Counted from the first letter of the stretch, positions 1 through 7,796 are shown. The stretch: 64,000 bases of DNA from Kineothrix alysoides (GCF_000732725.1 NZ_JPNB01000001.1:1674001-1738000); one strand, 5' to 3'. The notes: generated from the sequence alone by a model not told the origin. Translations and numbers: made by a program.

Positions 1-830
1 ATATCATTATCGAAACCTACAATAGATATATCTTCCGGTATACGAAGCTTCCTCTCCTTCAAAACCCTTACCAGACGAAAAGCTGCTTCGTCACAGTTGC
101 ACAAAAAGGCACTGGGAAGAGTATCCGGGAGTTTAAGTTCAATCGCTTCTCCCTCTATCGTTCTATCCGGTATGAGCCATTGCAGATTCGGCTCCACTCT
201 CTGCTCCATAAGAGCTCTCATATATCCGAGATAGCGATCGGTAATGCTGGTGGTGGCTCCCACTGTACCTACGAATCCAATGTCCTTGTGTCCCATCTGC
301 ATAAGATATTCCGTCATCTCATAGGTACTATAGATATTCTCGGTTACTACGGAGTCGGACTTATGTGTCTCGTCATATACGTCCACATAGACTTTTGGTA
401 AATCAATGGAATCCACTTTATCTCTGACTACGTGGTCTAAAATCCCTAATAGGATAAGGCCGTCAAACATTCCCTTTTTCCCAATCGTCTCCAAATCTCC
501 CATAAGACTGTTTCTGTTAGGAGTAATCATAACACTGGTACAGGATGCCTTTCTCAGCTCACTAATGATTCTCTCATACATTCCTATATAGAACTTCCCG
601 CTGTCCGACATGGAGGTGAACCGGTCGCTCATAATGACTCCAACCTTCCTCGTCTTCCTTTGTCCGTAGTCGGGAAGGATATAGCCATATTGTTCTGCCA
701 CTTGAAAGATTTTATCCTTCAGTTCATCGCTTACGCCGTCTTTTCCGTTCAGGGCCTTGGAAACCGTCACCTTACTGATTCCCAACTCATCCGCTATGTT
801 CTGCATGGATATTGGTTTTTGCACTGCCAT
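1..830 (-). CDS. LacI-family transcriptional regulator (partial, C-terminus outside window)
   Basis: DNA-binding regulator of the LacI/GalR family, probably controlling a sugar-use operon beyond the window edge. Residues about 7-30 form the LacI helix-turn-helix (MQNIADELGISKVTVSKALN), followed by the hinge and a periplasmic-binding-protein-like sensor domain with family wording such as KVGVIMSD, DGLILLG, YLMQMGHKDIGFVG and ISIVGFDN. About 276 codons are visible; the family is usually 330-350 residues, so roughly the last 60 are missing. The ATG at 830 has a good ribosome site (AAAGGAGAACGG). A large inverted repeat at 849-893 sits just upstream and could be an autoregulatory operator. The effector cannot be told from sequence. 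Confidence 0.93.
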   Translation of the reverse strand, partial: MAVQKPISMQNIADELGISKVTVSKALNGKDGVSDELKDKIFQVAEQYGYILPDYGQRKTRKVGVIMSDRFTSMSDSGKFYIGMYERIISELRKASCTSVMITPNRNSLMGDLETIGKKGMFDGLILLGILDHVVRDKVDSIDLPKVYVDVYDETHKSDSVVTENIYSTYEMTEYLMQMGHKDIGFVGTVGATTSITDRYLGYMRALMEQRVEPNLQWLIPDRTIEGEAIELKLPDTLPSAFLCNCDEAAFRLVRVLKERKLRIPEDISIVGFDND

Positions 831-848
831 ATCCGTTCTCCTTTTTTT

Positions 849-893
849 AATATATGTTAGGTTACATTTTGTATATTTAACTTAACATATATT
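849..893. promoter_or_regulatory. Inverted repeat upstream of the LacI-type gene; possible operator
   Basis: Two 16-base arms (849-864 and 878-893) are inverted copies with one mismatch, separated by 13 bases. The left arm reads AATATATGTTAGGTTA. Within it, 853-866 is itself a loose dyad (ATGT-N6-ACAT). It starts 18 bases upstream of the regulator's start codon, where an autoregulatory LacI-family site or a 5'-UTR stem would be expected. No clear promoter hexamers were recognised around it. The function is inferred. Confidence 0.5.
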
Positions 894-1139
894 TCGACTT
901 TTAGCAATAGTTATTTGTCATTTTGTATGTATATTATTTTTAAATATTTATTTTCTATCCATATCATCCAATAAATATCAATCTTTACGCATGTAAGAAT
1001 TGTTATTTTTATTTAAATATTACTATTTTTCCTTGTTTGGTTTTTTCTATACTTCTGCTTTTTATTTTTTGTTACTTAACATTTTATTACATAAGTCAGT
1101 TCTTTTCGACTTGATTCCCCCGCTTCTCTCCTTGAACTC
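894..1139. other. AT-rich intergenic spacer
   Basis: Very A+T-rich DNA between the LacI-type gene and the repeat-like segment starting near 1140. Short open frames here have no ribosome sites or recognisable protein wording. It presumably holds the promoter of the LacI-type gene, but no convincing -35/-10 pair was found. Confidence 0.5.
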
Positions 1140-1249
1140 TCATCTAAAAAAGGATGCTTCACCCATATTCGCAATCAAACACATAGGCGGCACAACTTCT
1201 GTTCTGCTCGCAGCTGCACCTCTTTTACCTGAAGGACAACAACACCAAT
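1140..1249 (-). repeat. Diverged copy of an intergenic repeat family (third, weakest copy)
   Basis: Read on the minus strand this stretch contains GGTGCAGCTGCGAGCAGAAC followed by AGAAGTTGTG, which lines up with GATGCGCAGCTACGCGCGCG-GAACAAAAGCTGTA in the copy near 42.6 kb and more loosely with the copy near 56.0 kb. Further on, a GCGA-ATATGGGTGAAGCA segment matches GCGAGAATGCATGGAGCA. It lies directly downstream of the terminator at 1250-1298. Similarity was judged by eye. Confidence 0.4.
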
Positions 1250-1298
1250 AAAAAAACACACTGAAAATCTTAGCAGTTCTTAAGATTTTCAGTGTGTT
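1250..1298 (-). terminator. Rho-independent terminator of the hydrolase-LytTR-DUF3021 operon
   Basis: A perfect 18-bp stem (1255-1272 with 1281-1298, arm CACTGAAAATCTTA plus flanks) with an 8-base loop. On the minus strand it is followed by a run of seven T (A at 1250-1256). It begins 32 bases after the DUF3021 stop codon. Confidence 0.9.
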
Positions 1299-1330
1299 AT
1301 GATTTGAAGATATCGAAGACAAGGCCGGAC

Positions 1331-1762
1331 TCAATTCATCCCTTTTTGAAAAAACTCCAATTCCTTATTGAAGGCATCGGCCACTCGCTTATCATTCAGC
1401 CATATGATTACATTCACAGAAACAAATACGAACACAATAAAGAGCGCAAGAATAATGGAAAATCCCGGCGAAAAACGAACTCCAGAAGCATAGTTAAGCC
1501 CGAAAATCATCGCCTCGATTAAGAACAGATGAATCCCCTTCCTTGCAATAGCTTCACTCACACTAAATTCTCTTTTGGAGTAGCCTACAAAACCTAAGAG
1601 GGAGGACAACAACCCAATGAGAGGAGGAGAAAAAAAGGCATAATAACCGAAGGTAACCTCTTTGAGATAAAGGCTTCCTATGATGGCACTGCCTAATGTT
1701 ATAAGTGTCGTACTGATGAAAAAGGACGCAGCCAAATCGGATATTACATTTTTATATTTCAT
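1331..1762 (-). CDS. DUF3021 family membrane protein
   Basis: Small integral membrane protein of about 143 residues with four hydrophobic segments, matching the DUF3021 family that is regularly encoded next to a single-domain LytTR regulator, as here. The ATG at 1762 is preferred over a TTG at 1777, because the TTG would lie just upstream of the GGAGG (1771-1775) that serves this ATG at a good distance. It overlaps the end of the LytTR gene by 11 bases, suggesting translational coupling. DUF3021 partners are thought to modulate the activity of the adjacent LytTR protein; that role is known only by association. Confidence 0.85.
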   Translation of the reverse strand: MKYKNVISDLAASFFISTTLITLGSAIIGSLYLKEVTFGYYAFFSPPLIGLLSSLLGFVGYSKREFSVSEAIARKGIHLFLIEAMIFGLNYASGVRFSPGFSIILALFIVFVFVSVNVIIWLNDKRVADAFNKELEFFQKGMN

Positions 1763-2207
1763 TTTTGTTTCCTCCAAACACTTTTTCTCTAATTGAGCTT
1801 ATATACTGCCTTGAAATCATCACCTTCTCGCCGCTTTTCAGATGGGCGAGAAAGCGGCCGTTCAGCGCCGGACTGATGCTCTTTAACTGCATGAGGTTCA
1901 GCACTACAGACTTGGAGCAGCGGATGAAATGATAGGGCGCATACGCCCTCTCCGCCTCATATAACCTGAGCTTTATCTCAAATACCTTATTCTGTGTATA
2001 AGCGAACAGCTTTTCATCTACCGCTTCAAAATAATAGATATCCTCCAACTTGATTTTCGCCATATGCCCGTCTTCTACTCCCGGCAGTTCTACCCCCTTC
2101 GATAAGACATAGGAATAAATATCCTTGATTTCCTGTGTCAAATCGACACATTCAATAACCACCTGTTCTTGCTCTTTGTTCTTTATCTTCCTTACCGTTA
2201 CCCTCAT
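1752..2207 (-). CDS. LytTR-domain DNA-binding protein (stand-alone)
   Basis: A 151-residue regulator with a LytTR DNA-binding domain over roughly residues 45-145. Diagnostic features are I-YYFEAVDEKLFAYT, the FIRCSKSVVLNL segment and the MISRQY near the end. There is no receiver domain, so it is not a two-component regulator of the AgrA type. It lies between the membrane hydrolase (stop at 2209-2211) and the DUF3021 gene, with overlapping or adjoining junctions, so the three are one operon. The ribosome site (GAGGAA) is inside the last codons of the hydrolase. LytTR/DUF3021 pairs are often autoregulated. Confidence 0.92.
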   Translation of the reverse strand: MRVTVRKIKNKEQEQVVIECVDLTQEIKDIYSYVLSKGVELPGVEDGHMAKIKLEDIYYFEAVDEKLFAYTQNKVFEIKLRLYEAERAYAPYHFIRCSKSVVLNLMQLKSISPALNGRFLAHLKSGEKVMISRQYISSIREKVFGGNKNEI

Positions 2208-2208
2208 G

Positions 2209-3516
2209 TCAATATTCCTCTTCTATGGCCAGCGTCCCTTCTCCCTTCAAGTAATAATTGAAAAAGGTAAGCACCACATAGTTTACATTCTCGATGCATT
2301 CTCTGGCATCTACGGTGCCCACGCCAAGCAGTCCTGCAAGAGGCGGAGAAACAAGCGGTAAATCTGTAAAATTAAGATGGCCCGCATTATCAAAAATAAC
2401 CTCTCTATAATCGAGTGCACGCTCACCCATATAAAAATTCACATACCCATCTCCCGGCACTTCCAGAGCCAAAGCGTGTACTGCCTTAGAATTCATATCC
2501 AGCAAAGGAATCGGGTATGGCTCTTGATTGTATATTTCCCTGCCATTTTCGATTCCAATGTATTCGCCCAGCATGGTGCCTTCCAAGTCGATAACCGCGT
2601 CGATATCCTTCCGTTCCCTTCCGACCTGAACGGATGTCGCTCCTCCTAGAGAATGTCCGAATAGACCAATCTTATCCCCATCAATCAAGGAAAAAGGCGC
2701 CTCATTTGCGGCATCTGCCTTATTCAAAATGGTATCCAGAACGAAATTCATATCTTCCGTCCTTACCTTCATCCATTCCCGAGTCTTCAAATAATCTGTC
2801 TTCAAATAATCCGTTTCTTTCTTATCCGGCGTTTCGTCCGAGTTCATGTCGTAAATCTGTTCTATGAATTTCTTGGAGGCATAGGTCGTCTTCCCATTTA
2901 CATCCGTGACAAACATAGCGTGATAAGGATGCCCTATGCTGGCGACTACATATCCATGGGAAGCCAGCTCGGTATAGGTTGAGTTGTTGCTGTCAATGAC
3001 ACCGAACGCTCCGTGAGAAAAAACAACCAACGGATAGGTTCCGGTCTCGGCAGGATACCAGAACTTCACTGTTACCGATCTGTTTTCACCGATATCTGAA
3101 AATGTTTCGATGCGGTTCTCATCCACATACGTATATTCCGCATTTTCTACTGTATGACCTCCTGTTACCGGAAGTGGCTTATACTGGGGAAAAAAGAACG
3201 CAGGAACCAACGCTAAAAAATAAACTGTTATGTTGCCCAGAAAAAGAGCTATCCTCTTTCCTTTTCCATAGGACTTACCTTTGTCTCTGTATTCCGCGAG
3301 CAAGCCTATACAAGCCTGAAATAGTAAAACTAACAATATCGCGCCGTATCTCGACACTCCTTCCAAGATACCTGCGATAAGTAATAAAGTTAATAATACC
3401 GCAAAAACTATTTTCCAAATATACTTCTCTCTTCTTTTAATGCTCCCCGCTTTAAACGACCAAAGCAAAAAGATGATTTCTCCTATAACCAGCAGAGTCA
3501 ATATTACAGTTCCCAT
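2209..3516 (-). CDS. Membrane-anchored alpha/beta hydrolase (PAF-acetylhydrolase/dienelactone hydrolase-like)
   Basis: A 435-residue protein with four predicted N-terminal membrane helices (about residues 3-21, 33-52, 57-75 and 88-109) and a hydrolase domain after residue 140. The fold markers are FSHGAFG near 166-172, the nucleophile elbow GHSLGG with Ser289, and a late NAGHLNF that can supply the catalytic His. The combination resembles the platelet-activating-factor acetylhydrolase group; the substrate is unknown. It is the first gene of an operon with the LytTR and DUF3021 genes. An in-frame 15-base tandem duplication gives TDYLKTDYLKT near residues 236-245. The ATG has a clear AGGAGG. 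Confidence 0.85.
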   Translation of the reverse strand: MGTVILTLLVIGEIIFLLWSFKAGSIKRREKYIWKIVFAVLLTLLLIAGILEGVSRYGAILLVLLFQACIGLLAEYRDKGKSYGKGKRIALFLGNITVYFLALVPAFFFPQYKPLPVTGGHTVENAEYTYVDENRIETFSDIGENRSVTVKFWYPAETGTYPLVVFSHGAFGVIDSNNSTYTELASHGYVVASIGHPYHAMFVTDVNGKTTYASKKFIEQIYDMNSDETPDKKETDYLKTDYLKTREWMKVRTEDMNFVLDTILNKADAANEAPFSLIDGDKIGLFGHSLGGATSVQVGRERKDIDAVIDLEGTMLGEYIGIENGREIYNQEPYPIPLLDMNSKAVHALALEVPGDGYVNFYMGERALDYREVIFDNAGHLNFTDLPLVSPPLAGLLGVGTVDARECIENVNYVVLTFFNYYLKGEGTLAIEEEY

Positions 3517-3634
3517 TTAAAAGCCTCCTATGTTTTCTATCATTAGATTTATAGGAAACATAACACATCCTCGCAGCGCGGGCTATCCTTCTTCGGATGA
3601 GATACTTAATGAATGGATGAAATACATTTTCAGC

Positions 3635-4111
3635 TTATAAGTTCTTCAACTTAACAGGAATAAAGCTTTCCATCTGCGCCCACCCCTGTGCCTTTATAAT
3701 TGGTTCAGGTGTTATGATATGGCCCATCGCATAGTGGTTGGATCGAACATCAAGCTCCAGTATTTCAGATTCCTCAATATACCTAAGCGCTTCTTCATAT
3801 AATCTTCCGCCGGCTTCTTCATCCCCGTCTTTATATACATAAGTAAGATAATAACCGCCTTCAAAGTCAATGACTGCATTTCCTCCGTCATCCATCCCCT
3901 CGCTCAGTGCCCACATCCACACCATTCCTTGCTTATCTTCATCAAAATACAAAAAATCCCGCGGCATGAAGCTGTCTCTGTCACCAGGCTTTATCGCCGA
4001 AAAATAGGCATCGAACCTCCCTAAAATACCTGTCGGTGAAAAGTCGAAGTCCTTATCCGGCTTCGAAGACGCCGCCCTAAATGAAGGCAATGATATTACT
4101 CTGAATTTCAT
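3635..4111 (-). CDS. GyrI-like / AraC effector-binding-domain protein
   Basis: A 158-residue soluble protein that looks like a free-standing effector-binding domain of the GyrI-like (AraC E_bind) class. It has the start MKFRVISLPSFRAA, a central YYLTYVYKDGD strand and a C-terminal ESFIPVKL. No helix-turn-helix is present. Such proteins bind small hydrophobic or cationic ligands. The start codon has GAGGAGGGAAAGG upstream. It stands alone between the hydrolase operon and a 432-base spacer. The family call is from wording and length, with moderate certainty. Confidence 0.6.
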   Translation of the reverse strand: MKFRVISLPSFRAASSKPDKDFDFSPTGILGRFDAYFSAIKPGDRDSFMPRDFLYFDEDKQGMVWMWALSEGMDDGGNAVIDFEGGYYLTYVYKDGDEEAGGRLYEEALRYIEESEILELDVRSNHYAMGHIITPEPIIKAQGWAQMESFIPVKLKNL

Positions 4112-4543
4112 GTCCTTTCCCTCCTCAATCTACATTTGTCTTACATAATAATTTTGCACGTTTCTTTTTGAGTATTTTATCATACTCTTTGGAGCTTTAC
4201 TACTTGGTGTGAAAATTTTATTGAAATCACGCTTAAATTTATCAAAAATTACAAACTCTTTCATACGTTTCTATATCTTTGTTGACACTTTTTTATTCTT
4301 AGGTTTTCTCTTCTCAAGGTCATAAGCATCATTGACTCGTATCTTTCGCAATATAGAAGCTTTTCCTCAATCTTAACCGGTCGCTCCCTTGTTATTCCAT
4401 AGCGATGCCGCCGCAAAGTCCGTGTGCACCCATACTTTTTCTAATCCACAACTCTTAGCCACTCTTTTTCTTTGTCTGGTTCCACTATTTATATAGCTTA
4501 ATATAATAATATTAATAATTATGTCTTTTCCAGGAGAAATCAA
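4112..4543. other. Intergenic spacer between divergent genes
   Basis: 432 bases separating the GyrI-like gene (minus) from the Gly-X repeat gene (plus). It holds a small dyad (4170-4187, GAGTAT/ATACTC) and a TTGACA without a convincing partner. A TATAAT at 4502-4507 lies about 37 bases before the plus-strand start, with only a poor TTCCAC at 4480-4485 as -35. No coding frame here has a ribosome site or recognisable wording. Confidence 0.4.
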
Positions 4544-5095
4544 ATGGATTATTCCAATCAAAAAAACTTTATAGATGCTCAGCACCGACAATACTCGCGG
4601 ACTCCCCCGCCTCCTCCGCCACCCCCATTTCCAGGGAACAACAGACCGGGATCAGGATCAGGGCCGGGATTTGGACCAGGACCAGGATCAGGGCCGGGAT
4701 TCGGACCAGGACCGGGATCAGGACCGGGATTCGGACCAGGACCGGGATCAGGACCGGGATTTGGACCGGGACCGGGATCAGGACCGGGACCAGGATCAGG
4801 ACCGGGACCAGGATCAGGACCGGGATTCGGAGGCCCTTCTTTAGGCCCACCCACATCAGCACCTCCAAACTTTACCCCTTCCAAACAGATAACAACATTC
4901 AGGGTTGACCCATCCTCCATTCGGAACTGCCTGGGGCGCTTCACCTATATCTGGATGAGTAATGGAAATGAGTTCTGGATGTTTCCTATTCAGGTAAGCC
5001 GCAATACCGTAACCGGGTTCCGATGGAACCGATTCTTCCAATGGTCTTTCTTTGGGGTATCTCTGGATAGAATTGATGCATTTACGTGCGTATAA
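4544..5095 (+). CDS. Gly-X dipeptide-repeat protein with aromatic C-terminal domain (unknown function)
   Basis: A 183-residue protein in three parts: an N-terminal segment (1-20) followed by eight prolines, a strictly alternating Gly-X tract (residues 36-96, X being Pro, Ser or Phe), and a compact C-terminal domain (about 113-183) rich in Trp, Phe and Tyr with FTYIWMSNGNEFW and FRWNRFF. Gly is at every second position, not every third, so this is not collagen. There is no signal peptide or membrane helix. The ATG is preceded by AGGAG. It ends just before a hairpin shared with tsf. A surface or spore-coat structural role is possible but not shown; I do not recognise a named family. Confidence 0.7.
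   Translation: MDYSNQKNFIDAQHRQYSRTPPPPPPPPFPGNNRPGSGSGPGFGPGPGSGPGFGPGPGSGPGFGPGPGSGPGFGPGPGSGPGPGSGPGPGSGPGFGGPSLGPPTSAPPNFTPSKQITTFRVDPSSIRNCLGRFTYIWMSNGNEFWMFPIQVSRNTVTGFRWNRFFQWSFFGVSLDRIDAFTCV
4649..4831 (+). repeat. In-gene tandem repeat encoding 30 Gly-X dipeptides
   Basis: A tandem array with a 30-base unit (GGATCAGGACCGGGATTCGG and similar) in four near copies, followed by shorter 18-base units. Because the unit length is a multiple of three, long spurious frames appear on both strands. Such arrays change length readily by slippage or recombination. Confidence 0.9.
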
Positions 5096-5106
5096 GTTCC
5101 ACCTAA

Positions 5107-5142
5107 AACAGCACCACCCATTCTAACTTGGGTGGTGCTGTT
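5107..5142. terminator. Bidirectional terminator between tsf and the Gly-X gene
   Basis: A perfect 14-bp stem (AACAGCACCACCCA, 5107-5120, with 5129-5142) and an 8-base loop. On the minus strand it is followed by TTTTAGG, and on the plus strand by AATCTTATAAT. It is placed to end the rpsB-tsf transcript and the convergent gene at 4544-5095. Confidence 0.8.
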
Positions 5143-5171
5143 AATCTTATAATATTCTTCAATGTGAATGA

Positions 5172-5253
5172 CGACTAGTTCCCCATCTGCTTTGCAAGCT
5201 TCCGAGAGGAAGTTGCATTTTACGTATCGACTAGTTCCCCATCTGCTTTGCAA
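5172..5253 (-). repeat. Duplicated tsf 3' end with an inverted segment
   Basis: A 26-base sequence containing the last tsf codons and stop occurs twice, at 5228-5253 (real gene end) and 5172-5197 (downstream copy). Between them, 5206-5217 (GAGGAAGTTGCA on the plus strand) is the exact inverse of 5249-5260. The region therefore holds both a direct duplication and an inversion, and the transcript can form a 12-bp hairpin with a 31-base loop enclosing the tsf stop codon. Confidence 0.9.
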
Positions 5254-6166
5254 CTTCCTCTGCAAAGTTCTCTTCTTTTTTCTCCAGACCTTCGCCCGTC
5301 TCAAAACGAACGAATCTCTTCAGCGAAAGGTTTGCACCGTTCTCTTTTGCAACCTGTTCAACGTACTGAGCAACGGTCTGCTTTCCATCCTCTGCTTTTA
5401 CATAAGTCTGCTCTAAGAGGCATACTTCTTTCAGCTCTTTATTAAGGCGTCCCAATACCGCGCCTTCGATAACCTTCTCCGGCTTACCAGCCATTTTAGG
5501 ATCCTGAGCGATCTGAGCAGCGATGATTTCCTTCTCATGCGCTTTGTATTCTTCGGAAACCTCTTCCGTAGATACATATTTCGGGGAAAGTGCTGCGACC
5601 TGCATAGCGAGGTTCGTAAGCGCTTCCTTTATCGCATCGTTCACAACATCCGTAGTTGCTTCTACGACAACGCCGATTCTTCCGCCGCCATGTACGTAAG
5701 TTACTACACATCCGTTCTCAGCCACTACCTTTTCAAATCTTCTGATATTCAAATTCTCGCCGATAACAGAAACCTTTTCAATCAATGCTTCTTTTACTGT
5801 CTTAGAAGAATCCTCTTTCCATGCCTCAGCCATAAATGCATCGATATCCGCTGCATCAGAAACTACTGCCTGCGCTGCAACGTTCTCAACAAATTTCTGG
5901 AAATCTTCGTTCTTTGCAACGAAGTCCGTCTCGGAGTTAACTTCAACGACTGCTGCACATTTATCGCCATCCGTAGCTACACGGCAAAGTCCTTCCGCTG
6001 CAATTCTTCCAGCCTTCTTCTCTGCCTTAGCCTGACCATTTTTTCTCAAATATTCTACAGAAGCTTCCATATCGCCGTTGTTCTCGGTAAGCGCCTTTTT
6101 ACAGTCCATCATACCTGCACCGGTCAATTCTCTCAATTCTTTTACCATTCCTGCCGTAATGCTCAT
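5231..6166 (-). CDS. tsf: Translation elongation factor Ts
   Basis: Elongation factor Ts, the guanine-nucleotide exchange factor that recycles EF-Tu. The 311 residues show the N-terminal UBA-like domain (VKELRELTGAGMMDCKKAL) and the signature SETDFVAKN near residue 80, followed by the core and dimerisation domains. It follows rpsB with a 42-base gap, the usual bacterial pair. The ATG at 6166 starts the canonical MSITAGMVKEL. The 3' end has been locally duplicated downstream of the stop without changing the protein. Confidence 0.98.
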   Translation of the reverse strand: MSITAGMVKELRELTGAGMMDCKKALTENNGDMEASVEYLRKNGQAKAEKKAGRIAAEGLCRVATDGDKCAAVVEVNSETDFVAKNEDFQKFVENVAAQAVVSDAADIDAFMAEAWKEDSSKTVKEALIEKVSVIGENLNIRRFEKVVAENGCVVTYVHGGGRIGVVVEATTDVVNDAIKEALTNLAMQVAALSPKYVSTEEVSEEYKAHEKEIIAAQIAQDPKMAGKPEKVIEGAVLGRLNKELKEVCLLEQTYVKAEDGKQTVAQYVEQVAKENGANLSLKRFVRFETGEGLEKKEENFAEEVAKQMGN

Positions 6167-6208
6167 TTAAATAACCATTCCTTTCTTCACACTATTCTAT
6201 ACTATGGC

Positions 6209-6973
6209 CTATTCTGCCGCGATTTCTTCGATATCGGTTGCTTCCGTAGCCTCAGCTGCCATTTCTACAGCTACTTCCGTGAAAGCTTCCTCTCCCTGAT
6301 TAGATTCGATTACAGCGTCAGCCATCTTGGAAACGATTAATTTTACGGCTCTGATAGCATCATCATTTCCCGGGATAATGTAATCGAGTTCTTCCGGATC
6401 GCTGTTGGTGTCACCGATTCCGATTAACGTAATACCCAGAGTATGAGCCTCTTGAACACAGATTCTTTCCTTCTTAGGGTCTACTACGAAAATAGCATCG
6501 GGAATTCTCGTCATATCTTTGATTCCGCCCAGGTTCTTCTCTAACTTCTCCCACTCTTTCCTGAGTGCGATAACTTCTTTCTTAGGAAGAACATCGAAGG
6601 TTCCGTCCTGAGACATCTGCTCGATCTTCTTTAATCTGTCAATTCTGCTGCGGATCGTCTTAAAGTTGGTGAGCATACCGCCTAACCATCTCTCATTTAC
6701 ATAAAACATTCCGCAACGCTCTGCTTCTGATTTAACGGCATCCTGTGCCTGCTTTTTCGTACCAACAAAAAGAATGGTTCCGCCCTGAGCTGCGATATCG
6801 AATACCGCCTTGTAAGCTTCATCCACCTTGCCTACAGACTTCTGTAAGTCAATAATATGGATGCCATTTCTCTCTGTGAAGATATAAGGAGCCATCTTAG
6901 GGTTCCATCTTCTCGTCTGATGTCCGAAATGAACACCTGCCTCTAATAACTGTTTCATTGAAATAACGCTCAT
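6209..6973 (-). CDS. rpsB: 30S ribosomal protein S2
   Basis: Small-subunit protein S2, 254 residues, with signature wording [20 protein letters not shown] near the N-terminus, [12 protein letters not shown] and [10 protein letters not shown]. The ATG at 6973 is chosen because GGAGG lies eight bases upstream and [13 protein letters not shown] is the typical start; an upstream in-frame codon at 7009 would include the ribosome site. It has an acidic, alanine-rich C-terminal tail. A sigma-A-type promoter at 7092-7121 overlaps the terminator of the preceding fla/che operon. Position after sigD matches the Bacillus order. Confidence 0.98.
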   Translation of the reverse strand: MSVISMKQLLEAGVHFGHQTRRWNPKMAPYIFTERNGIHIIDLQKSVGKVDEAYKAVFDIAAQGGTILFVGTKKQAQDAVKSEAERCGMFYVNERWLGGMLTNFKTIRSRIDRLKKIEQMSQDGTFDVLPKKEVIALRKEWEKLEKNLGGIKDMTRIPDAIFVVDPKKERICVQEAHTLGITLIGIGDTNSDPEELDYIIPGNDDAIRAVKLIVSKMADAVIESNQGEEAFTEVAVEMAAEATEATDIEEIAAE

Positions 6974-7091
6974 GTTTTTTACCTCCATTTGGTTAATTTG
7001 CTTCCGCATATCTTACACTCCATTGCCTACCTTAAGTGTCAAAAGCACCGACAATGAATAGACACACGTGATTTTTAGTCACAACATTCGA

Positions 7092-7121
7092 ATTATAACA
7101 TAACAAAAACCCTTCTGACAA
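7092..7121 (-). promoter_or_regulatory. Sigma-A-type promoter of rpsB-tsf, -35 inside a terminator hairpin
   Basis: On the minus strand TTGTCA (7116-7121), an 18-base spacer and TATAAT (7092-7097). The -35 hexamer covers the loop and edge of the terminator at 7105-7128. The start of transcription would be about 115 bases upstream of the rpsB start codon. Confidence 0.6.
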
Positions 7122-7128
7122 GGGCTTT
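7105..7128 (-). terminator. Terminator at the end of the fla/che operon
   Basis: On the minus strand AAAAGCCCTT-GTCAG-AAGGGTTTTT: a short stem with 5-base loop followed by five T, 32 bases after the last stop codon of the operon (7161). The stem is moderate, so some read-through into rpsB is plausible. Confidence 0.7.
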
Positions 7129-7160
7129 TGCGAAATTTGCTGAAATTATTGTATTTATTT

Positions 7161-7796
7161 TTACTGAGCTGTACTCTCTACTTTTCCGCCCGTAATAATC
7201 GTCGCAATGTCCTCTTCAGAAGCACCGGAAGGTATCTTATATTCCGCCGCGACAATCTTTCTGTCATACCCGTTATTTAATAAATACGTATCGAAATCAT
7301 CCGCCGATGAAATTAAATCAATTTCTGCAAGCCGTTTGCATATGCTGTAGGGAGCTTCGCCTTTTTTTACTGAAAAAATCGCAGGCTCCGGTTCTTCCAG
7401 CTCTGCATCCGCCATACCGGCCGCATCATCCTTTAAAGCTCCATCAGAATCAGTTTTAGCTGCTTCAACGCCGGAATCACCCAAGATGCCGTTCAATTCT
7501 GCCGCATCTTCAGATTCCTTCCCCGCCTCATTCACTGGAGGATCCTCCTGCCCTTTTGCGGTCTCTGCCTCCGAATCGTCCGACTCATTAGAGATACTTT
7601 CCCGCCCCTCTTTGTCTTTCACTTCTTCCGTGTACTCTGTCAGGACTTTATTCTCCACCATACCCAGAGTCTTCGCCCTCGCTATGATTTCGTCGTTCGT
7701 AAGAGCTTCTCTCTTTCCGCCCGTCGCAAATCCCATAATGACGGCGGTAATGATTATACCTAAGCCAAGCCCTCTCAAATAATATTTTAAATTCAT
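7161..7796 (-). CDS. MltG N-terminal/LysM-like membrane protein, catalytic domain absent
   Basis: A 211-residue protein with one N-terminal membrane helix (LKYYLRGLGLGIIITAVIMG), a long acidic low-complexity linker (about residues 60-150) and a C-terminal module (about 150-205) of the kind found in front of MltG/YceG catalytic domains: AEYKIPSGASEEDIATIITG. The lytic transglycosylase domain itself is missing, so no enzymatic function is inferred. The ATG at 7796 is preferred over an upstream start at 7847 because it begins exactly before the membrane helix and has AGGAACGG. It is the last gene of the fla/che operon; a link to wall remodelling around the flagellum is possible. Confidence 0.7.
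   Translation of the reverse strand: MNLKYYLRGLGLGIIITAVIMGFATGGKREALTNDEIIARAKTLGMVENKVLTEYTEEVKDKEGRESISNESDDSEAETAKGQEDPPVNEAGKESEDAAELNGILGDSGVEAAKTDSDGALKDDAAGMADAELEEPEPAIFSVKKGEAPYSICKRLAEIDLISSADDFDTYLLNNGYDRKIVAAEYKIPSGASEEDIATIITGGKVESTAQ

Noticed and set aside
1000-1251. Possible small plus-strand gene after the LacI-type gene
   Set aside because: No ribosome site, AT-rich hydrophobic wording expected by chance, and its end lies within the repeat-like segment and terminator.
4649-4831. CRISPR array
   Set aside because: The repeats are contiguous and in frame with the Gly-X protein, with no spacers and no cas genes nearby. No CRISPR array was seen elsewhere in the window.
4569-4944. 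Long minus-strand and alternative plus-strand frames across the Gly-X array
   Set aside because: They arise because the repeat unit is a multiple of three bases; they have no ribosome site and only mirror the repeat.
5537-6340. Long plus-strand frame opposite tsf/rpsB
   Set aside because: It is the complement of two highly conserved genes, with no start signals.
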